Source: Cyanosarcina radialis HA8281-LM2 (GTDB lineage: Bacteria > Cyanobacteriota > Cyanobacteriia > Cyanobacteriales > CCAP-1448). From it: 64,000 nt of DNA. Below, in pieces: positions 1 through 8,757 of the stretch. The DNA lies in assembly GCA_019359615.1 (NCBI GenBank), contig JAHHHA010000029.1, positions 1-64,000 on the forward strand, written 5' to 3'. The translations under genes and the position numbers were made by a program. Under the pieces are notes generated by a model, which worked only from the letters and a program-made list of their open reading frames with translations, made no database searches and had not been told where the DNA came from. Every line of letters begins with the position of its first letter. Position 1 is the first letter of the stretch.

Positions 1-187
1 GCTTGACTCTGGCTCCCCTTCTCCCTGGGGAGAAGGGGTTGGGGGATGAGGGCAAGCCGCGTCTAGCAAAGCTCTGGGGGACTTATGTATACACGGTAGC
101 CTACAAGGGGAGGGGCTTACCCCCCTTGCCTTGTAGGGAAGGGGGGTAGGGGGGTTAGGTCTGTATTCCACTAATTTGAGAAACGCT
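1..187. repeat. Interspersed repeat cluster at left edge
   Basis: No gene is visible here. Bases 13-45 form a C/G-rich hairpin of the same kind seen many times in the window (CCCCTTCTCC / GGAGAAGGGG). Bases 81-100 are the terminal sequence of the MITE found complete at 24381-24594: read on the minus strand it starts GCTACCGTGTATACA and continues TAAGT. Directly after it, CTACAAGG (101-108) pairs with CCTTGTAG (129-136). The other end of the MITE is not recognisable inside the window, so this is either a remnant or an element whose other end is degraded or lies outside. Confidence 0.6.
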
Positions 188-230
188 ATATTTATCTTTC
201 AATGGGCGATCGCTATAGGATAATAGGACA

Positions 231-587
231 ATGACATCAATTACAGAAAACGATCTTAAAAGACTAGAAGATATAATCGCTACACGCTTCGATGAGTTGG
301 GCAGAGGACAAACCGAGATTAAAGAGCGGATAACAGCGATCGAGAACGGGCAGAAAAACCTAGAAACCGGGCAGAAAAATCTAGAAATTGCCCAAACAGA
401 AATCAAATGGCAAATAGCGGTTATCGATTCCAGGCTCAAAACGTTAGAAACCTCATTCCAGAAGATTCCCGATCTAGCTGAAAAAGTGGGAGAACTCAAA
501 AACTGGAAACAAATAGCCTTAACGTTAGGAGGTGCTTTAATTGGTGGCATAATTACTTATCTAGTTAAGAACCCCAACAACCCCTAA
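231..587 (+). CDS. Small coiled-coil protein with C-terminal membrane anchor
   Basis: This 118-residue protein has no function I can assign. Residues about 5-90 are charged and heptad-like, with an internal near-repeat (NGQKNLETGQKNLEIAQTEI) that predicts a long coiled coil. Residues about 95-112 (IALTLGGALIGGIITYL) form one transmembrane helix, followed by a short positive tail. The layout resembles small XhlA-like or DUF-type membrane-anchored coiled-coil proteins that are common in cyanobacteria. A second protein of the same design is at 28324-28701, so these look like dispersed paralogues. The ATG follows an A-rich stretch without a strong ribosome site. A long opposite-strand frame here is a shadow. 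Confidence 0.7.
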   Translation: MTSITENDLKRLEDIIATRFDELGRGQTEIKERITAIENGQKNLETGQKNLEIAQTEIKWQIAVIDSRLKTLETSFQKIPDLAEKVGELKNWKQIALTLGGALIGGIITYLVKNPNNP

Positions 588-684
588 TCTCGATCGGGAA
601 GATTTTTACATTTAATTAAATATTTGGCAGATCGAAAAAAACTTAAAATTACCAGCATTAAGAGTAACGTTCTCTGGCAAAACT

Positions 685-2361
685 ATGACTTGCGATCGCA
701 CTAATCAGATTTGGATCTACGACACCACCTTACGAGATGGCGCTCAACGGGAAGGATTGTCCCTATCTCTAGAAGATAAACTGCGAATTGCCAGAGAACT
801 CGACAGATTGGGCATTCCGTTTATCGAAGGCGGCTGGCCGGGAGCGAATCCTAAAGACGTGCAATTTTTCTGGCAACTGCAAGAAGAACCCCTCACTCAA
901 GCTGAGGTAGTGGCGTTTTGCTCCACTCGCCGTCCGGGTATAGCAGCGGCAGAAGATTCGATGCTGCAAGCGATTCTGGCGGCAGGAACCCGCTGGGTGA
1001 CGATTTTTGGTAAATCTTGGGATTTGCACGTAATTGAGGGTTTAAAGACCAGCCTGGAAGAAAATTTGGCGATGATTCAAGATACGATCGCCTACCTCCG
1101 CAGCCAAGGACGACGAGTAATATACGATGCCGAACATTGGTTTGACGGCTACAAGCAGAACCCAGATTATGCCCTCAAAACTTTAGAAACTGCGATCGCT
1201 TCCGGTGCGGAATGGCTGGTTCTCTGCGATACCAACGGCGGCACTCTCCCTCACGAAGTTAGCGCGATCGTCGGTGATGTGGCGGAGTTCGTCAAAGGTG
1301 GGAACCAGGGGCCCTGTAGAGACGTTGCATGCAACGTCTCTACAAAATTGGGGATTCACACGCACAACGATGCGGAAATGGCAGTTGCCAACGCTCTAGC
1401 GGCCGTGATGGCAGGGGCGCAAATGGTGCAAGGCACGATCAACGGTTATGGCGAACGCTGCGGTAATGCTAACCTTTGTTCTGTAATTCCTAACTTGCAA
1501 ATCAAACTGGGCTACAGTTGCATTGCAGATGACCGACTGATGCACCTAACAGAAGCTAGTCGGGCGATTAGCGAAGTTGTGAATCTGGCTCCTGACGACC
1601 ACGCGCCGTTTGTGGGGCGCTCGGCTTTCGCTCATAAAGGTGGCATTCACGTCTCGGCAGTAGAACGCAACCCTCTTACTTACGAACATATTGCCCCAGA
1701 ATTAGTCGGCAATCAGCGGCGGATCGTGATTTCCGAGCAATCTGGTTTGAGCAACATTCTGATTAAAGCCCGCAGTTTTGGCATCGATCTCGACAAACAA
1801 GATCCCACTTGTCGGCAGATCCTTCTGCGCCTCAAAGAACTGGAACATCAAGGCTATCAATTTGAAGCTGCTGAAGCCAGCTTTGACTTATTAATGCGAT
1901 CGGTTTTAGGACAGCGCCAACATTTCTTTGAAATCAAAGGTTGGTCGGTTCACTGCGAGATGCTGCCCAACCCCGCCCTGCCATACAGAAATTGCCTAGC
2001 TACTGTAAAAGTGGCTGTTAACGGTCAAGATATTTTAGAGTCCGCTGAGGGTAACGGGCCGGTTTCGGCACTGGATGCCGCTCTCCGCAAAGCTTTAGTC
2101 AACTTCTACCCAGAAATTGCCCTGTTTCAATTAACCGATTACAAGGTGCGGATTCTCGATAGTGGGGATGGTACGTCGGCGAAAACTCGCGTTTTAATTG
2201 AGTCGAGTAACGGCGTGCGCCGCTGGACGACGGTAGGTGTTTGCAGCAACATCTTGGAAGCTTCTTATCAAGCCGTAATCGAAGGCATTGAATATGGCAT
2301 TTGGTTGCAATCTGGCAAAGAAGTGGCAGGTGCAGACGCGCAGCGGCTTCCCGCAGGGTAA
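685..2361 (+). CDS. cimA: (R)-citramalate synthase CimA, with an in-frame palindromic repeat
   Basis: The enzyme condenses acetyl-CoA with pyruvate to give (R)-citramalate, the first step of the threonine-independent route to isoleucine. The 558 residues show the DRE-TIM metallolyase barrel: DTTLRDGAQ at 13-21 carries the catalytic Arg/Asp, and HTHND near 225 supplies metal ligands. A LeuA-type regulatory domain occupies about 420-545. The full-length alpha-isopropylmalate synthase relative is less likely, because the N-terminal start and the GGWPGANPKD segment are typical of the citramalate branch. Oddity: bases 1315-1344 are a perfect 30-bp palindrome translated as CRDVACNVST just before the HTHND strand; ordinary homologues have only a short loop there. 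The gene is otherwise intact, so the insert appears tolerated. Confidence 0.93.
   Translation: MTCDRTNQIWIYDTTLRDGAQREGLSLSLEDKLRIARELDRLGIPFIEGGWPGANPKDVQFFWQLQEEPLTQAEVVAFCSTRRPGIAAAEDSMLQAILAAGTRWVTIFGKSWDLHVIEGLKTSLEENLAMIQDTIAYLRSQGRRVIYDAEHWFDGYKQNPDYALKTLETAIASGAEWLVLCDTNGGTLPHEVSAIVGDVAEFVKGGNQGPCRDVACNVSTKLGIHTHNDAEMAVANALAAVMAGAQMVQGTINGYGERCGNANLCSVIPNLQIKLGYSCIADDRLMHLTEASRAISEVVNLAPDDHAPFVGRSAFAHKGGIHVSAVERNPLTYEHIAPELVGNQRRIVISEQSGLSNILIKARSFGIDLDKQDPTCRQILLRLKELEHQGYQFEAAEASFDLLMRSVLGQRQHFFEIKGWSVHCEMLPNPALPYRNCLATVKVAVNGQDILESAEGNGPVSALDAALRKALVNFYPEIALFQLTDYKVRILDSGDGTSAKTRVLIESSNGVRRWTTVGVCSNILEASYQAVIEGIEYGIWLQSGKEVAGADAQRLPAG
1315..1344. repeat. 30-bp perfect palindrome inside cimA
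   Basis: The arm TGTAGAGACGTTGCA is followed at once by its exact reverse complement. The element is 30 bp, ten codons, so it keeps the reading frame and contains no stop in that frame. A related but imperfect palindrome with the same outer arms (TGTAGAGACG) lies at 14063-14092 in an intergenic region, which shows this is a dispersed repeat family and not a cimA-specific sequence. Confidence 0.85.
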
Positions 2362-2431
2362 ACGCATCTAGACAAACTATCGTCTGCCTGCGGGGGCTAA
2401 TACCAAATCCAGTTCTTAAAGAGAGCGGGCG

Positions 2432-2629
2432 TTAGGGTGCTAACCACCTCACCCAATCTGAATGTAAATCTTCTTCGACAACTTCTCGCTTACCAGAAGA
2501 GAGAGCGCGATCGACTAAAACTTTTAGAGTAGTCGTGTAGCCCCCACTCAAGATTCGGTGTCCGTACCCGATGACTTTACCAATTGTTCCTGTTTTCGGA
2601 TTCTGTACCCATTCACCAGCGTTAAACAT
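2432..2629 (-). CDS. Small conserved-looking hypothetical protein
   Basis: I chose the ATG at 2629 over one 33 bases upstream because GAGGGGAAA lies just before it and the upstream extension (TSKRGKEGKL) is encoded by the same low-complexity purine tract. The resulting 65-residue protein begins MFNAGEWVQNP and has a compact, beta-rich look (TGTIGKVIGYGHR, TTTLKVLV, EVVEEDL), like a small SH3-barrel or KOW-type fold. No transmembrane segment or signal is present. I do not recognise the family. It stands alone between cimA and the secreted hydrolase. Confidence 0.6.
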   Translation of the reverse strand: MFNAGEWVQNPKTGTIGKVIGYGHRILSGGYTTTLKVLVDRALSSGKREVVEEDLHSDWVRWLAP

Positions 2630-2935
2630 AAGTTTCCCCTCTTTTCCCCTCTTTGAGGTCAAACGATTTAGTCTTATCTTTCACCACCCTTCACGATTAC
2701 GATTATTGCCAATGCTGAGGGCGATCGCTTCTTTCTTAAAGTCGATCTTCCTCATACCTCAGAGGGAAATTTCCCCCCAGGGGGAACTTCTTCTGATAGA
2801 TTCACGTCTCGATGCTGCCTCGATCGACACAAGGGGTTGAGGGTGAGGGTCAAAGCAATTTGCATTTAATTGCGAATTGCGAACTGCTTTCTTGACAACT
2901 GTTTTGGTCAAAAAGCTCCTCAAATCCCTCAAAAT
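2630..2935. other. Intergenic, no gene seen
   Basis: This stretch contains a purine/pyrimidine-biased tract just upstream of the small minus-strand gene, a GGGAAATTTCCC palindrome near 2764-2775, and a degenerate AATTGCGAATTGCGAA tandem at about 2870-2885. The same AATTGCG tandem recurs near 33450 and 57790. I see no open frame with coding character. Confidence 0.5.
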
Positions 2936-4423
2936 TTAACGGCGACAGCTTTGACGCTCTCTGGTCAGCGTTGGCTCTTGCCAAGAGAAGGCAAAATGGC
3001 TGATCGATTTAACTTGAGGCGATACCTGACGAATGCCCGCCATCTGCAATTCTAGCGACGGACGACCGTTCCAATCTCTGCCCCAAACACCTGCCAGAAC
3101 TGGCGACACTACAGTTTTTTGCGAGGCTCGCCCTAATACCCGCTTGAGTTGATTTTGGATGCAACTGACGTTGCTGCAAACGGCATAGAGCATGGGATGC
3201 CACTCCATATCTTTAGGGAATCGATCCCAAGGTTGCAATCTGGTATCGTAACCAGTCTGCCCGACCGGGCGGTTGCCATCGGGAAAGAATACGGCTCCGG
3301 TTCTGATTCCTTGTTTCCGGGCGGGATAGGCAGCTAGGTTTAAAAAGTCGATAATCCCTTGAGCCGCATGGGCGACGCTAAACTGCCACAATTCCCAATT
3401 GAGCAGAAATCGCCGCTGTTCGAGCGTCAATTGCATTTCGGTTGGCGATGGGGTGCGTCCTTGCCACAGGGGAGGCCCTTCTTTAAGGTAGTATCGATCT
3501 AGCTGTTGGATATCGCCAGCAGTGATATATCCTCGGCTGATAAATCGCCGGATCAGTTCGCGGCCTTTAGAGTTGAGGGCGCGACCGATTAATGCTTGTT
3601 GAGAAGCACTCCCGTAAATCCACAAATCTTGAACTTTGCTGGCTACCGACTTACCTCCTTCTCTCCTGGGGTAGCGGATGTAGTCGAACAAAACTCCATC
3701 CGGCCGTCGCCGCACTACCGCTTGCACGAGCTTATAGTAGTCGGTTTTGGCGGTTTGGTTGTAGGGATCGACAAATGCCTGATAGCCTTCCGCTGAAGAG
3801 ATTAATGCGTTTTCGCCCCTGCCATTGCGGGCCAATACCCCTCGCCTATCTGGACGCAGGGAGTAGGTATAGCCAAAGTTCATGGCAAACATCCAAGCAT
3901 AGACTTTCAGCCCTCGTTCCCGTCCTTTTTGGATGGCTTGAGCTAGCAAATCGGCAGTTTCATCCCCCGGAGAGCGTAACGTGGAAGGCCAGGGAGTATT
4001 ATTTTCTGCTGCGGGAATCAAGACTTGACTGTCGCCCAGAACTTCGACGTAAACTTGATTGTAGCCTCGGTTGACGATGCGATCGAGAATTTCATCGATC
4101 GCTCCCGGCCGCAGATCGCAAGCGTACAGGCGCAACCAAATTGCCTGATTGTTAGGCCAAGTGCGAGCGCGGCACTTTTGTAAGAATTCAGCGTGTTTTC
4201 TAACTAGCTTTTTATATTTTTCTCTGTTATCTGATTCACCTTTTAAAGAACCCTTCAGCAGGCTTTGTTTTTCCAAGATCGTGTCTTTGGTAAATTGACA
4301 GTAAGCTGCTGTTTGGGCGAGTGCGGGCTGAGTCATCAAAGACTGACCGAGCAAGGCACTACTAGTCAAAATTGATACTCCCAGGCGGAGAGGCCAATGT
4401 CGATTAGACAATAAAAGCTCCAT
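2936..4423 (-). CDS. Secreted glycoside-hydrolase-like protein (GHL10/DUF187 type)
   Basis: The 495-residue protein begins with a signal peptide (charged start, hydrophobic core 15-30, cleavage near PALAQ|T). The core has the family-10-like TIM barrel found in GHL10/DUF187 proteins: a strand NQVYVEVLGDS, then GRERGLKVYAWMFAMNFG, VDPYNQTAKTDYYKLVQAV and GVLFDYIRYPR, where the Asp and Tyr/Arg of the last motif line the active site in this superfamily. The natural substrate is unknown; envelope or peptidoglycan-linked sugars are a guess. It is transcribed alone. The C-terminus ends in a basic tail (LTRERQSCRR). Confidence 0.75.
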   Translation of the reverse strand: MELLLSNRHWPLRLGVSILTSSALLGQSLMTQPALAQTAAYCQFTKDTILEKQSLLKGSLKGESDNREKYKKLVRKHAEFLQKCRARTWPNNQAIWLRLYACDLRPGAIDEILDRIVNRGYNQVYVEVLGDSQVLIPAAENNTPWPSTLRSPGDETADLLAQAIQKGRERGLKVYAWMFAMNFGYTYSLRPDRRGVLARNGRGENALISSAEGYQAFVDPYNQTAKTDYYKLVQAVVRRRPDGVLFDYIRYPRREGGKSVASKVQDLWIYGSASQQALIGRALNSKGRELIRRFISRGYITAGDIQQLDRYYLKEGPPLWQGRTPSPTEMQLTLEQRRFLLNWELWQFSVAHAAQGIIDFLNLAAYPARKQGIRTGAVFFPDGNRPVGQTGYDTRLQPWDRFPKDMEWHPMLYAVCSNVSCIQNQLKRVLGRASQKTVVSPVLAGVWGRDWNGRPSLELQMAGIRQVSPQVKSISHFAFSWQEPTLTRERQSCRR

Positions 4424-5203
4424 TATTTCAGAATTTCAAAGGTTGAGAAATCGGCTTTCAGCGATAGCTACAGAGTGGCGATGGCAGAAAACAGCGCTGG
4501 CGCAGGGGAGTTGAGGAGCAACAGACCGCCATTACCGCTTTAGATCGAATCCATTAGATGTCTCCAACAATTTTTGTGAAGTAGGCATCCTGCTTGCACT
4601 CGATTTTAATTTCTGGAGATGTCCATTAGTCATAATACGTAGGTCGAGCGTCTCGCTCGCGGATCGAGTATTGGCGCTAACGCGCTCCGCGTACCGTCAG
4701 GTCCTCCGTAGGACTTCGGCACTATTGATTATGGCGCGGCTGTTTGACTGAATTCGATCTTACTTGCCACTCTCGCCTGCTAACTATTAATAGTTTTCCC
4801 CAAAGAGCGGGACAAATATCGCTTTCCTTCTACTAGATCGGTATTTACGTAGAGAGGTCGCATTTAGTAGGGGCGCAATGCATTCATGCACGTCAATTTA
4901 ACGATTACAAACTTCATCAGTCAGGGGTTGAAAACCCCTGCCTCACAGCTAAAGTCCTCTAAAGAGGACTCAGTGACCTGTACGAAATTTAATTCCTCAG
5001 TCCATTTCAATGGACTTGCGCTTAAGCTGTGGGGTTTTGAACCCCTGGCGGTTGATGCTGAAGACCGAGGCCCAGCAACGGCTCTAGCCTTAACTTGACA
5101 CCAATGAATGCATTGCGGAGGTCGCGGTTTTGTCGCCCTTCCGGCAAAACTTCAGCGACCGTCCCCTACCCATGGTATGCGTGGTATGGATCGCCCGATT
5201 GGC
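4424..5203. other. Repeat-filled intergenic region
   Basis: This 780-base gap holds no credible gene. Around 4680-4720 there is a mosaic (AACGCGCTCCGCGTACCGTCA followed by GGTC..TCCG) whose core CGTACCGTCAGGTC recurs at about 43542 in the repeat block next to modA. Bases 4875-5116 are a complete MITE, listed separately. The remainder is AT-rich and featureless. Confidence 0.6.
4875..5116. mobile_element. 242-bp MITE with nested hairpins
   Basis: The ends are inverted repeats: 4875-4901 begins GCAATGCATTCAT and the reverse complement of 5090-5116 begins identically, matching at about 22 of 27 positions. Inside lies a second inverted arm pair: CAGGGGTTGAAAACCCC followed by a GTCCTC/GAGGAC hairpin on the left, and on the right GGGGTTTTGAACCCC preceded by an AGTCCAT/ATGGACT hairpin. 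One inner arm is also present alone at 58799-58848. A 70-codon open frame spans the element but is only a readthrough of the repeat. No transposase is present, so it is non-autonomous. Confidence 0.75.
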
Positions 5204-5605
5204 TTAAGATCCCCGATTTAAAGCTGACTCTACCTGGTTGAACTCTAGGGTTAAGCGATCCTTAAGTTTTTGGGGTAAGGGCCGATTGGGGTAGGAATTA
5301 TAATGCGCTGCTAGAGAATTCAAAGCCGTCCGCATGGTGGTGAACGAGGGCAGCTTCGTTAAAGATTTGTCTCGGCGATAGCGAGCAGCAAAGTCGCTGA
5401 TGCTCTGACGCGCTTTAGTTTGAGCAGCCATTCTGTCCGGGGAATCTTGAGGTAATTCAATGGCAGTTCTCAAGCTTTGCAATAAGGTTGCGGTGTCTTG
5501 GCGGTAATTGCCAACAAATCCGGTGGCGCTATTACCAGAACAGCCTGTCAAGGCGATCGATACCACCAATACCAGAGCTAGCAGACGTGAGAATAATTGC
5601 TTCAT
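5204..5605 (-). CDS. psb27: Photosystem II assembly lipoprotein Psb27
   Basis: Psb27 is a lumenal lipoprotein that binds the CP43 side of immature or damaged photosystem II and keeps the manganese cluster site open during assembly and repair. The 133-residue protein has a lipoprotein signal with lipobox ALTGC, giving a lipidated Cys near residue 22, followed by the four-helix Psb27 domain: YRQDTATLLQSLRTAIELP, a basic helix ending FAARYRR, and RTALNSLAAHYNSYPNRPLP. Length and motifs match the family. It is monocistronic, downstream of the pst operon on the same strand. Confidence 0.93.
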   Translation of the reverse strand: MKQLFSRLLALVLVVSIALTGCSGNSATGFVGNYRQDTATLLQSLRTAIELPQDSPDRMAAQTKARQSISDFAARYRRDKSLTKLPSFTTMRTALNSLAAHYNSYPNRPLPQKLKDRLTLEFNQVESALNRGS

Positions 5606-5675
5606 GAGTCCAATTTAAGCGACGACGTATCTATTTGAGTCTAGATTCGATCGTATCCTGGATGGCTACCAAACT

Positions 5676-5709
5676 GAATTATGAATTATAAATTATGAAT
5701 TATGAATTA
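5676..5709. repeat. AT-rich heptad tandem at the pstB stop
   Basis: The tandem is a degenerate GAATTAT repeat of about five units. It runs directly into the pstB stop codon (5707-5709 read on the minus strand as TAA), so the repeat begins exactly where the coding sequence ends. Other heptad tandems near gene ends in this window are at 7554-7574, 17759-17809 and 30728-30762. Confidence 0.6.
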
Positions 5710-6537
5710 CCCGAAACGACCGCTGACATACTCTTGCGTGACTTGCTCCTTGGGGTTTTGGAAGATGACTTCGGTGCGATCGTACTCGGCCAAATAGCCC
5801 TGGCGCTGTCCGCTTTCGGTGGCTTTAACGTTGAAAAAGGCCGTCATATCCGACACCCGCGATGCTTGCTGCATATTGTGAGTGACGATGATGATGGTGT
5901 ATCGTTCTTCGAGTTCGTGCAGCAATTCTTCGATCCGCAATGTCGAGATCGGATCTAGAGCCGAGCAAGGTTCGTCCATTAAAATCACTTCTGGCTGAAC
6001 TGCGATTGCTCTGGCAATACACAGCCGTTGTTGCTGTCCCCCAGAGAGAGATAAGCCGCTTTGCTTGAGTTTGTCTTTAGCTTCATCCCACAAGGCTGCT
6101 TGCCTGAGAGAGCGTTCGACTAACTCGTCCATATCGCCGCGATAGCCGTTGATTCTGGCTCCAAAGGCGATATTTTCATAGATGGTTTTAGAAAAAGGAT
6201 TGGGTTTTTGAAACACCATCCCGATCCGGCGGCGGATTTCTTCAATTCTTTTATCGAATTTGCGATCGTGGAGATTTTCCCCATGAAACCTGATTTTTCC
6301 TCCCACCTTGGCCCCAGGAATCAAATCGTTCATGCGGTTAAAGCATCTAAGCAAGGTACTTTTACCGCATCCAGAAGGACCGATAAAGGCAGTAATTTGG
6401 TTTTTGGGGATATTGATATATGTCTCCCGCAATGCCATAAAGGAGCCATAGTGAACTGTGACTTTTTCCGCTTCTAAAATGGCTTCTGAGGTTGGCATGG
6501 CAGAAAAATTAGACTCCTGGATGAAATCAGATTTCAT
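5707..6537 (-). CDS. pstB: Phosphate ABC transporter ATP-binding protein PstB
   Basis: PstB hydrolyses ATP on the cytoplasmic face to drive high-affinity phosphate import through PstA/PstC. The 276 residues contain Walker A GPSGCGKS (53-60), the Q-loop near 110, the signature LSGGQQQR (164-171), Walker B ILMDEP (185-190) and the H-loop in [11 protein letters not shown]. The N-terminal 19 residues before the ABC domain are a normal leader for this family. It is the last gene of pstS-pstC-pstA-pstB and follows pstA by about 30 bases. A start at Met14 is possible. Confidence 0.96.
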   Translation of the reverse strand: MKSDFIQESNFSAMPTSEAILEAEKVTVHYGSFMALRETYINIPKNQITAFIGPSGCGKSTLLRCFNRMNDLIPGAKVGGKIRFHGENLHDRKFDKRIEEIRRRIGMVFQKPNPFSKTIYENIAFGARINGYRGDMDELVERSLRQAALWDEAKDKLKQSGLSLSGGQQQRLCIARAIAVQPEVILMDEPCSALDPISTLRIEELLHELEERYTIIIVTHNMQQASRVSDMTAFFNVKATESGQRQGYLAEYDRTEVIFQNPKEQVTQEYVSGRFG

Positions 6538-6567
6538 GGTTTACCTGGGGTGTTAATGTTTTGAGAA

Positions 6568-7500
6568 TTAAGCTCGGCCTTTCTGGAACTTGTTGCGTAA
6601 AAATATGGCGATTGAGTTCATCCCTAGCAGCACTACCATCAGCACCACAATTCCCGCTGCGGCGTTGAATTGAAAGTTTTTGTCTGGATTGGCAACGACA
6701 GGACGAGAAACCCAGTTAAAAATTTGAATCGGCAAGGCGGTAAATTTGCTTTGCAGGTTCGTCGGCAAAAATGTAATAAAAGTGGCTGCACCGACTACGA
6801 TCAGAGGGGCTGTTTCGCCAATTGCTCGCGAGATTGCCAGAATGGTTCCGGTGAGAATTCCTGGCAGAGCTAAGGGAAAGATATGTTCTCGAATTACTTG
6901 CCAGCGGGTAGCGCCCAAGGCAAAACCAGCTTGACGCAAACTTCCTGGAATCGCTCGCAAGCTTTCGCGAGTAGTAATGATAATAATCGGCAATACCAGT
7001 AAGGCCAGAGTTAGCGCCCCAGCCAAGATGCTGCGGCCTCCAGTTACCGGGAGCAGCCAGCGAACGAATACTTGCAGGCCGAGCAAGCCATAGATAATCG
7101 AAGGCACGGCGGCCAAGTTAGAAATATTAATTTCTATGGCTCTAGTGAATAAGTTATCGGGGGCATATTCTTCTAGATATATTCCCGCACCTACCCCTAA
7201 AGGAAAGGCAACTAAAGTTGTCAATACCAGTAGCCACAGCGTGCCGACTAAAGCGGGTAAAACTCCTGCGGCTACGGCTCTGGTAGAGGGAAAGTTGGTA
7301 ATAAACCCCCAGCTTAACCGCGGAAGGGAATCGACTACGGTATCGATTAATAAAGCTGCCAGAACGATTAACCCCACAAATGTCGCTACCCAACTTGCGA
7401 CTTCAAATATTTTGTCCAAACCGTGGCGGCTGGGTAATGCCACATTAAAGTTTGACTCGGAGGGTGAATCGAGATCTGCTATCGGTCTTGATGTACTCAT
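6568..7500 (-). CDS. pstA: Phosphate ABC transporter permease PstA
   Basis: This is one of the two membrane subunits of the Pst phosphate channel. The 310-residue protein has about six transmembrane helices and the permease EAA-loop sequence QAGFALGATRWQVIREHIFPLALPGILTG, which contacts PstB. The motif GVGAGIYLEEYAP and the ending AIFLRNKFQKGRA are characteristic of PstA and not PstC. The gene lies between pstC and pstB on the same strand, with a heptad repeat in the gap to pstC. Confidence 0.95.
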   Translation of the reverse strand: MSTSRPIADLDSPSESNFNVALPSRHGLDKIFEVASWVATFVGLIVLAALLIDTVVDSLPRLSWGFITNFPSTRAVAAGVLPALVGTLWLLVLTTLVAFPLGVGAGIYLEEYAPDNLFTRAIEINISNLAAVPSIIYGLLGLQVFVRWLLPVTGGRSILAGALTLALLVLPIIIITTRESLRAIPGSLRQAGFALGATRWQVIREHIFPLALPGILTGTILAISRAIGETAPLIVVGAATFITFLPTNLQSKFTALPIQIFNWVSRPVVANPDKNFQFNAAAGIVVLMVVLLGMNSIAIFLRNKFQKGRA

Positions 7501-7553
7501 CTTAGATAGTAACTAAATGATTGCAATTAGCCGATCTGCTAATAGAATTTTAT

Positions 7554-7574
7554 TTTTGACTTTTGACTTTTGAC
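7554..7574. repeat. TTTTGAC heptad tandem between pstA and pstC
   Basis: Three perfect TTTTGAC units sit in the 78-base gap between pstC and pstA, a few bases past the pstC stop. The same heptad occurs five times at 30728-30762 and in shorter runs near 26795 and 44617. It is a cyanobacterial short tandemly repeated sequence (STRR). Confidence 0.7.
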
Positions 7575-7578
7575 TTGT

Positions 7579-8517
7579 TTACTCGTATTTTTGGCGGAAA
7601 CGCCGCACGAACCAAAAGCTAAAGATATTCAGCGCTAAGGTCATTACGAACAGAGTCATACCAACAGCAAAAATGGTCTGGTAGACTAGGGAGCCTGCTG
7701 GGGTATCTCCCTTACTAACCTGAACAATGTAAGCGGTCATCGTTTGCAGGTTGGCGAAAGGATTGAGCGTTAGTCGGGGGGTTTGTCCGGCGGCAATGGT
7801 GACGATCATGGTTTCGCCAATGGCGCGGGAAATGGCCAAGATGAAGGAAGCGGCAATTCCAGATAGGGCAGAGGGTAAAACTACCGAAACGATCGTTTCC
7901 CGTTTGGTAGCTCCTAAAGCATAAGCCCCTTGCCTTAAAGAATTGGGGACGGCATAAATCGCATCTTCGCTTAAAGATGCCACTAAAGGAAGAATGGCTA
8001 TTCCCATGACCAAGCCTGCACTCAAGGCGTTAAATATTTCTACGGGCAGAAAAGTTTTGAGTATAGGAGTAACAAAGAGGAGGGCAAAGTAACCATATAC
8101 AACTGTGGGCACGCCAGCGAGGATTTCTAAGGCTGGTTTGATAACTCGCCGCATCTTTTCTGGGGCGTATTCGCTCAAGCAGATTGCTGCTAGCAAGCCA
8201 ATCGGCAAAGCCACTACAGTCGCAATCAACGAGGTCAAAAAAGTGCCGCAGATCAGCACGATAATCCCAAATTGGGGGTTGTTGAAGGTTGGGGACCACT
8301 GGGTTTCGCCCAAAAACCGCCAAATCGGTACTTTACTAAAAAATGCTATGGTTTCGTAAGTGAGGCTGAGAACGATGCCAACAGTAGTAGCGATCGAAAC
8401 TAAGGCAAATAAAGCAAATAATCCCTTTACCCCTTTTTCTACCCACTCATTCAACCCCCGCTTGGGCTGCCAGAGGTTCGTGCCGTCGCGATCGCTAATT
8501 CCTAAATTAGTACTCAT
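7579..8517 (-). CDS. pstC: Phosphate ABC transporter permease PstC
   Basis: This is the second membrane subunit of the Pst phosphate channel. The 312-residue protein has about six transmembrane helices. The EAA-loop segment is [30 protein letters not shown]. The motif [15 protein letters not shown] and the extended N-terminal cytoplasmic leader before the first helix identify PstC. It follows pstS after a 240-base gap that contains two hairpins, an arrangement that often lets the binding protein be made in excess of the channel. Confidence 0.95.
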   Translation of the reverse strand: MSTNLGISDRDGTNLWQPKRGLNEWVEKGVKGLFALFALVSIATTVGIVLSLTYETIAFFSKVPIWRFLGETQWSPTFNNPQFGIIVLICGTFLTSLIATVVALPIGLLAAICLSEYAPEKMRRVIKPALEILAGVPTVVYGYFALLFVTPILKTFLPVEIFNALSAGLVMGIAILPLVASLSEDAIYAVPNSLRQGAYALGATKRETIVSVVLPSALSGIAASFILAISRAIGETMIVTIAAGQTPRLTLNPFANLQTMTAYIVQVSKGDTPAGSLVYQTIFAVGMTLFVMTLALNIFSFWFVRRFRQKYE

Positions 8518-8713
8518 ATATACATTGTACCTAGATACTCCATCATTCAGAATTCTGAGAACGCCTCGGAATTTCCTTGGGATAAGCTAGCTGCTTGGAG
8601 ATGCTTTTCATCGCCCCAAAGGAAGATTTTGAATCTATTTTCGCTTTTTTAAATCTTTCTTTAGGAGGATTTCAAGCTTATTCTCCTGATTTTAAGGGGC
8701 TAGGGGAGAGCGA

Positions 8714-8750
8714 GTGCCTAGTTGGCACTGGGCAAGCAGGATGCTTGCCC
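8714..8750. terminator. Tandem hairpins between pstS and pstC
   Basis: Two stem-loops follow the pstS stop codon in the direction of transcription (minus strand): GGGCAAGC/GCTTGCCC (8730-8750) and GTGCC/GGCAC (8714-8728). There is no clear U-run, so they may attenuate transcription or protect the pstS message from 3' decay. The GCAAGC..GCTTGC hairpin is also a recurrent repeat type in this genome (see 20070-20130). Confidence 0.45.
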
Positions 8751-8757
8751 GTACTTC

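Noticed and set aside
155-550. A long minus-strand open frame over the first coiled-coil gene
   Set aside because: It is out of phase with the plus-strand gene, lacks a ribosome site and has low-complexity composition, so it is a shadow of the real coding strand.
4886-5098. A 70-codon plus-strand frame beginning MHVNLTI
   Set aside because: It lies entirely inside the 242-bp MITE and simply reads across the hairpins; its codons follow the repeat and not a protein pattern.
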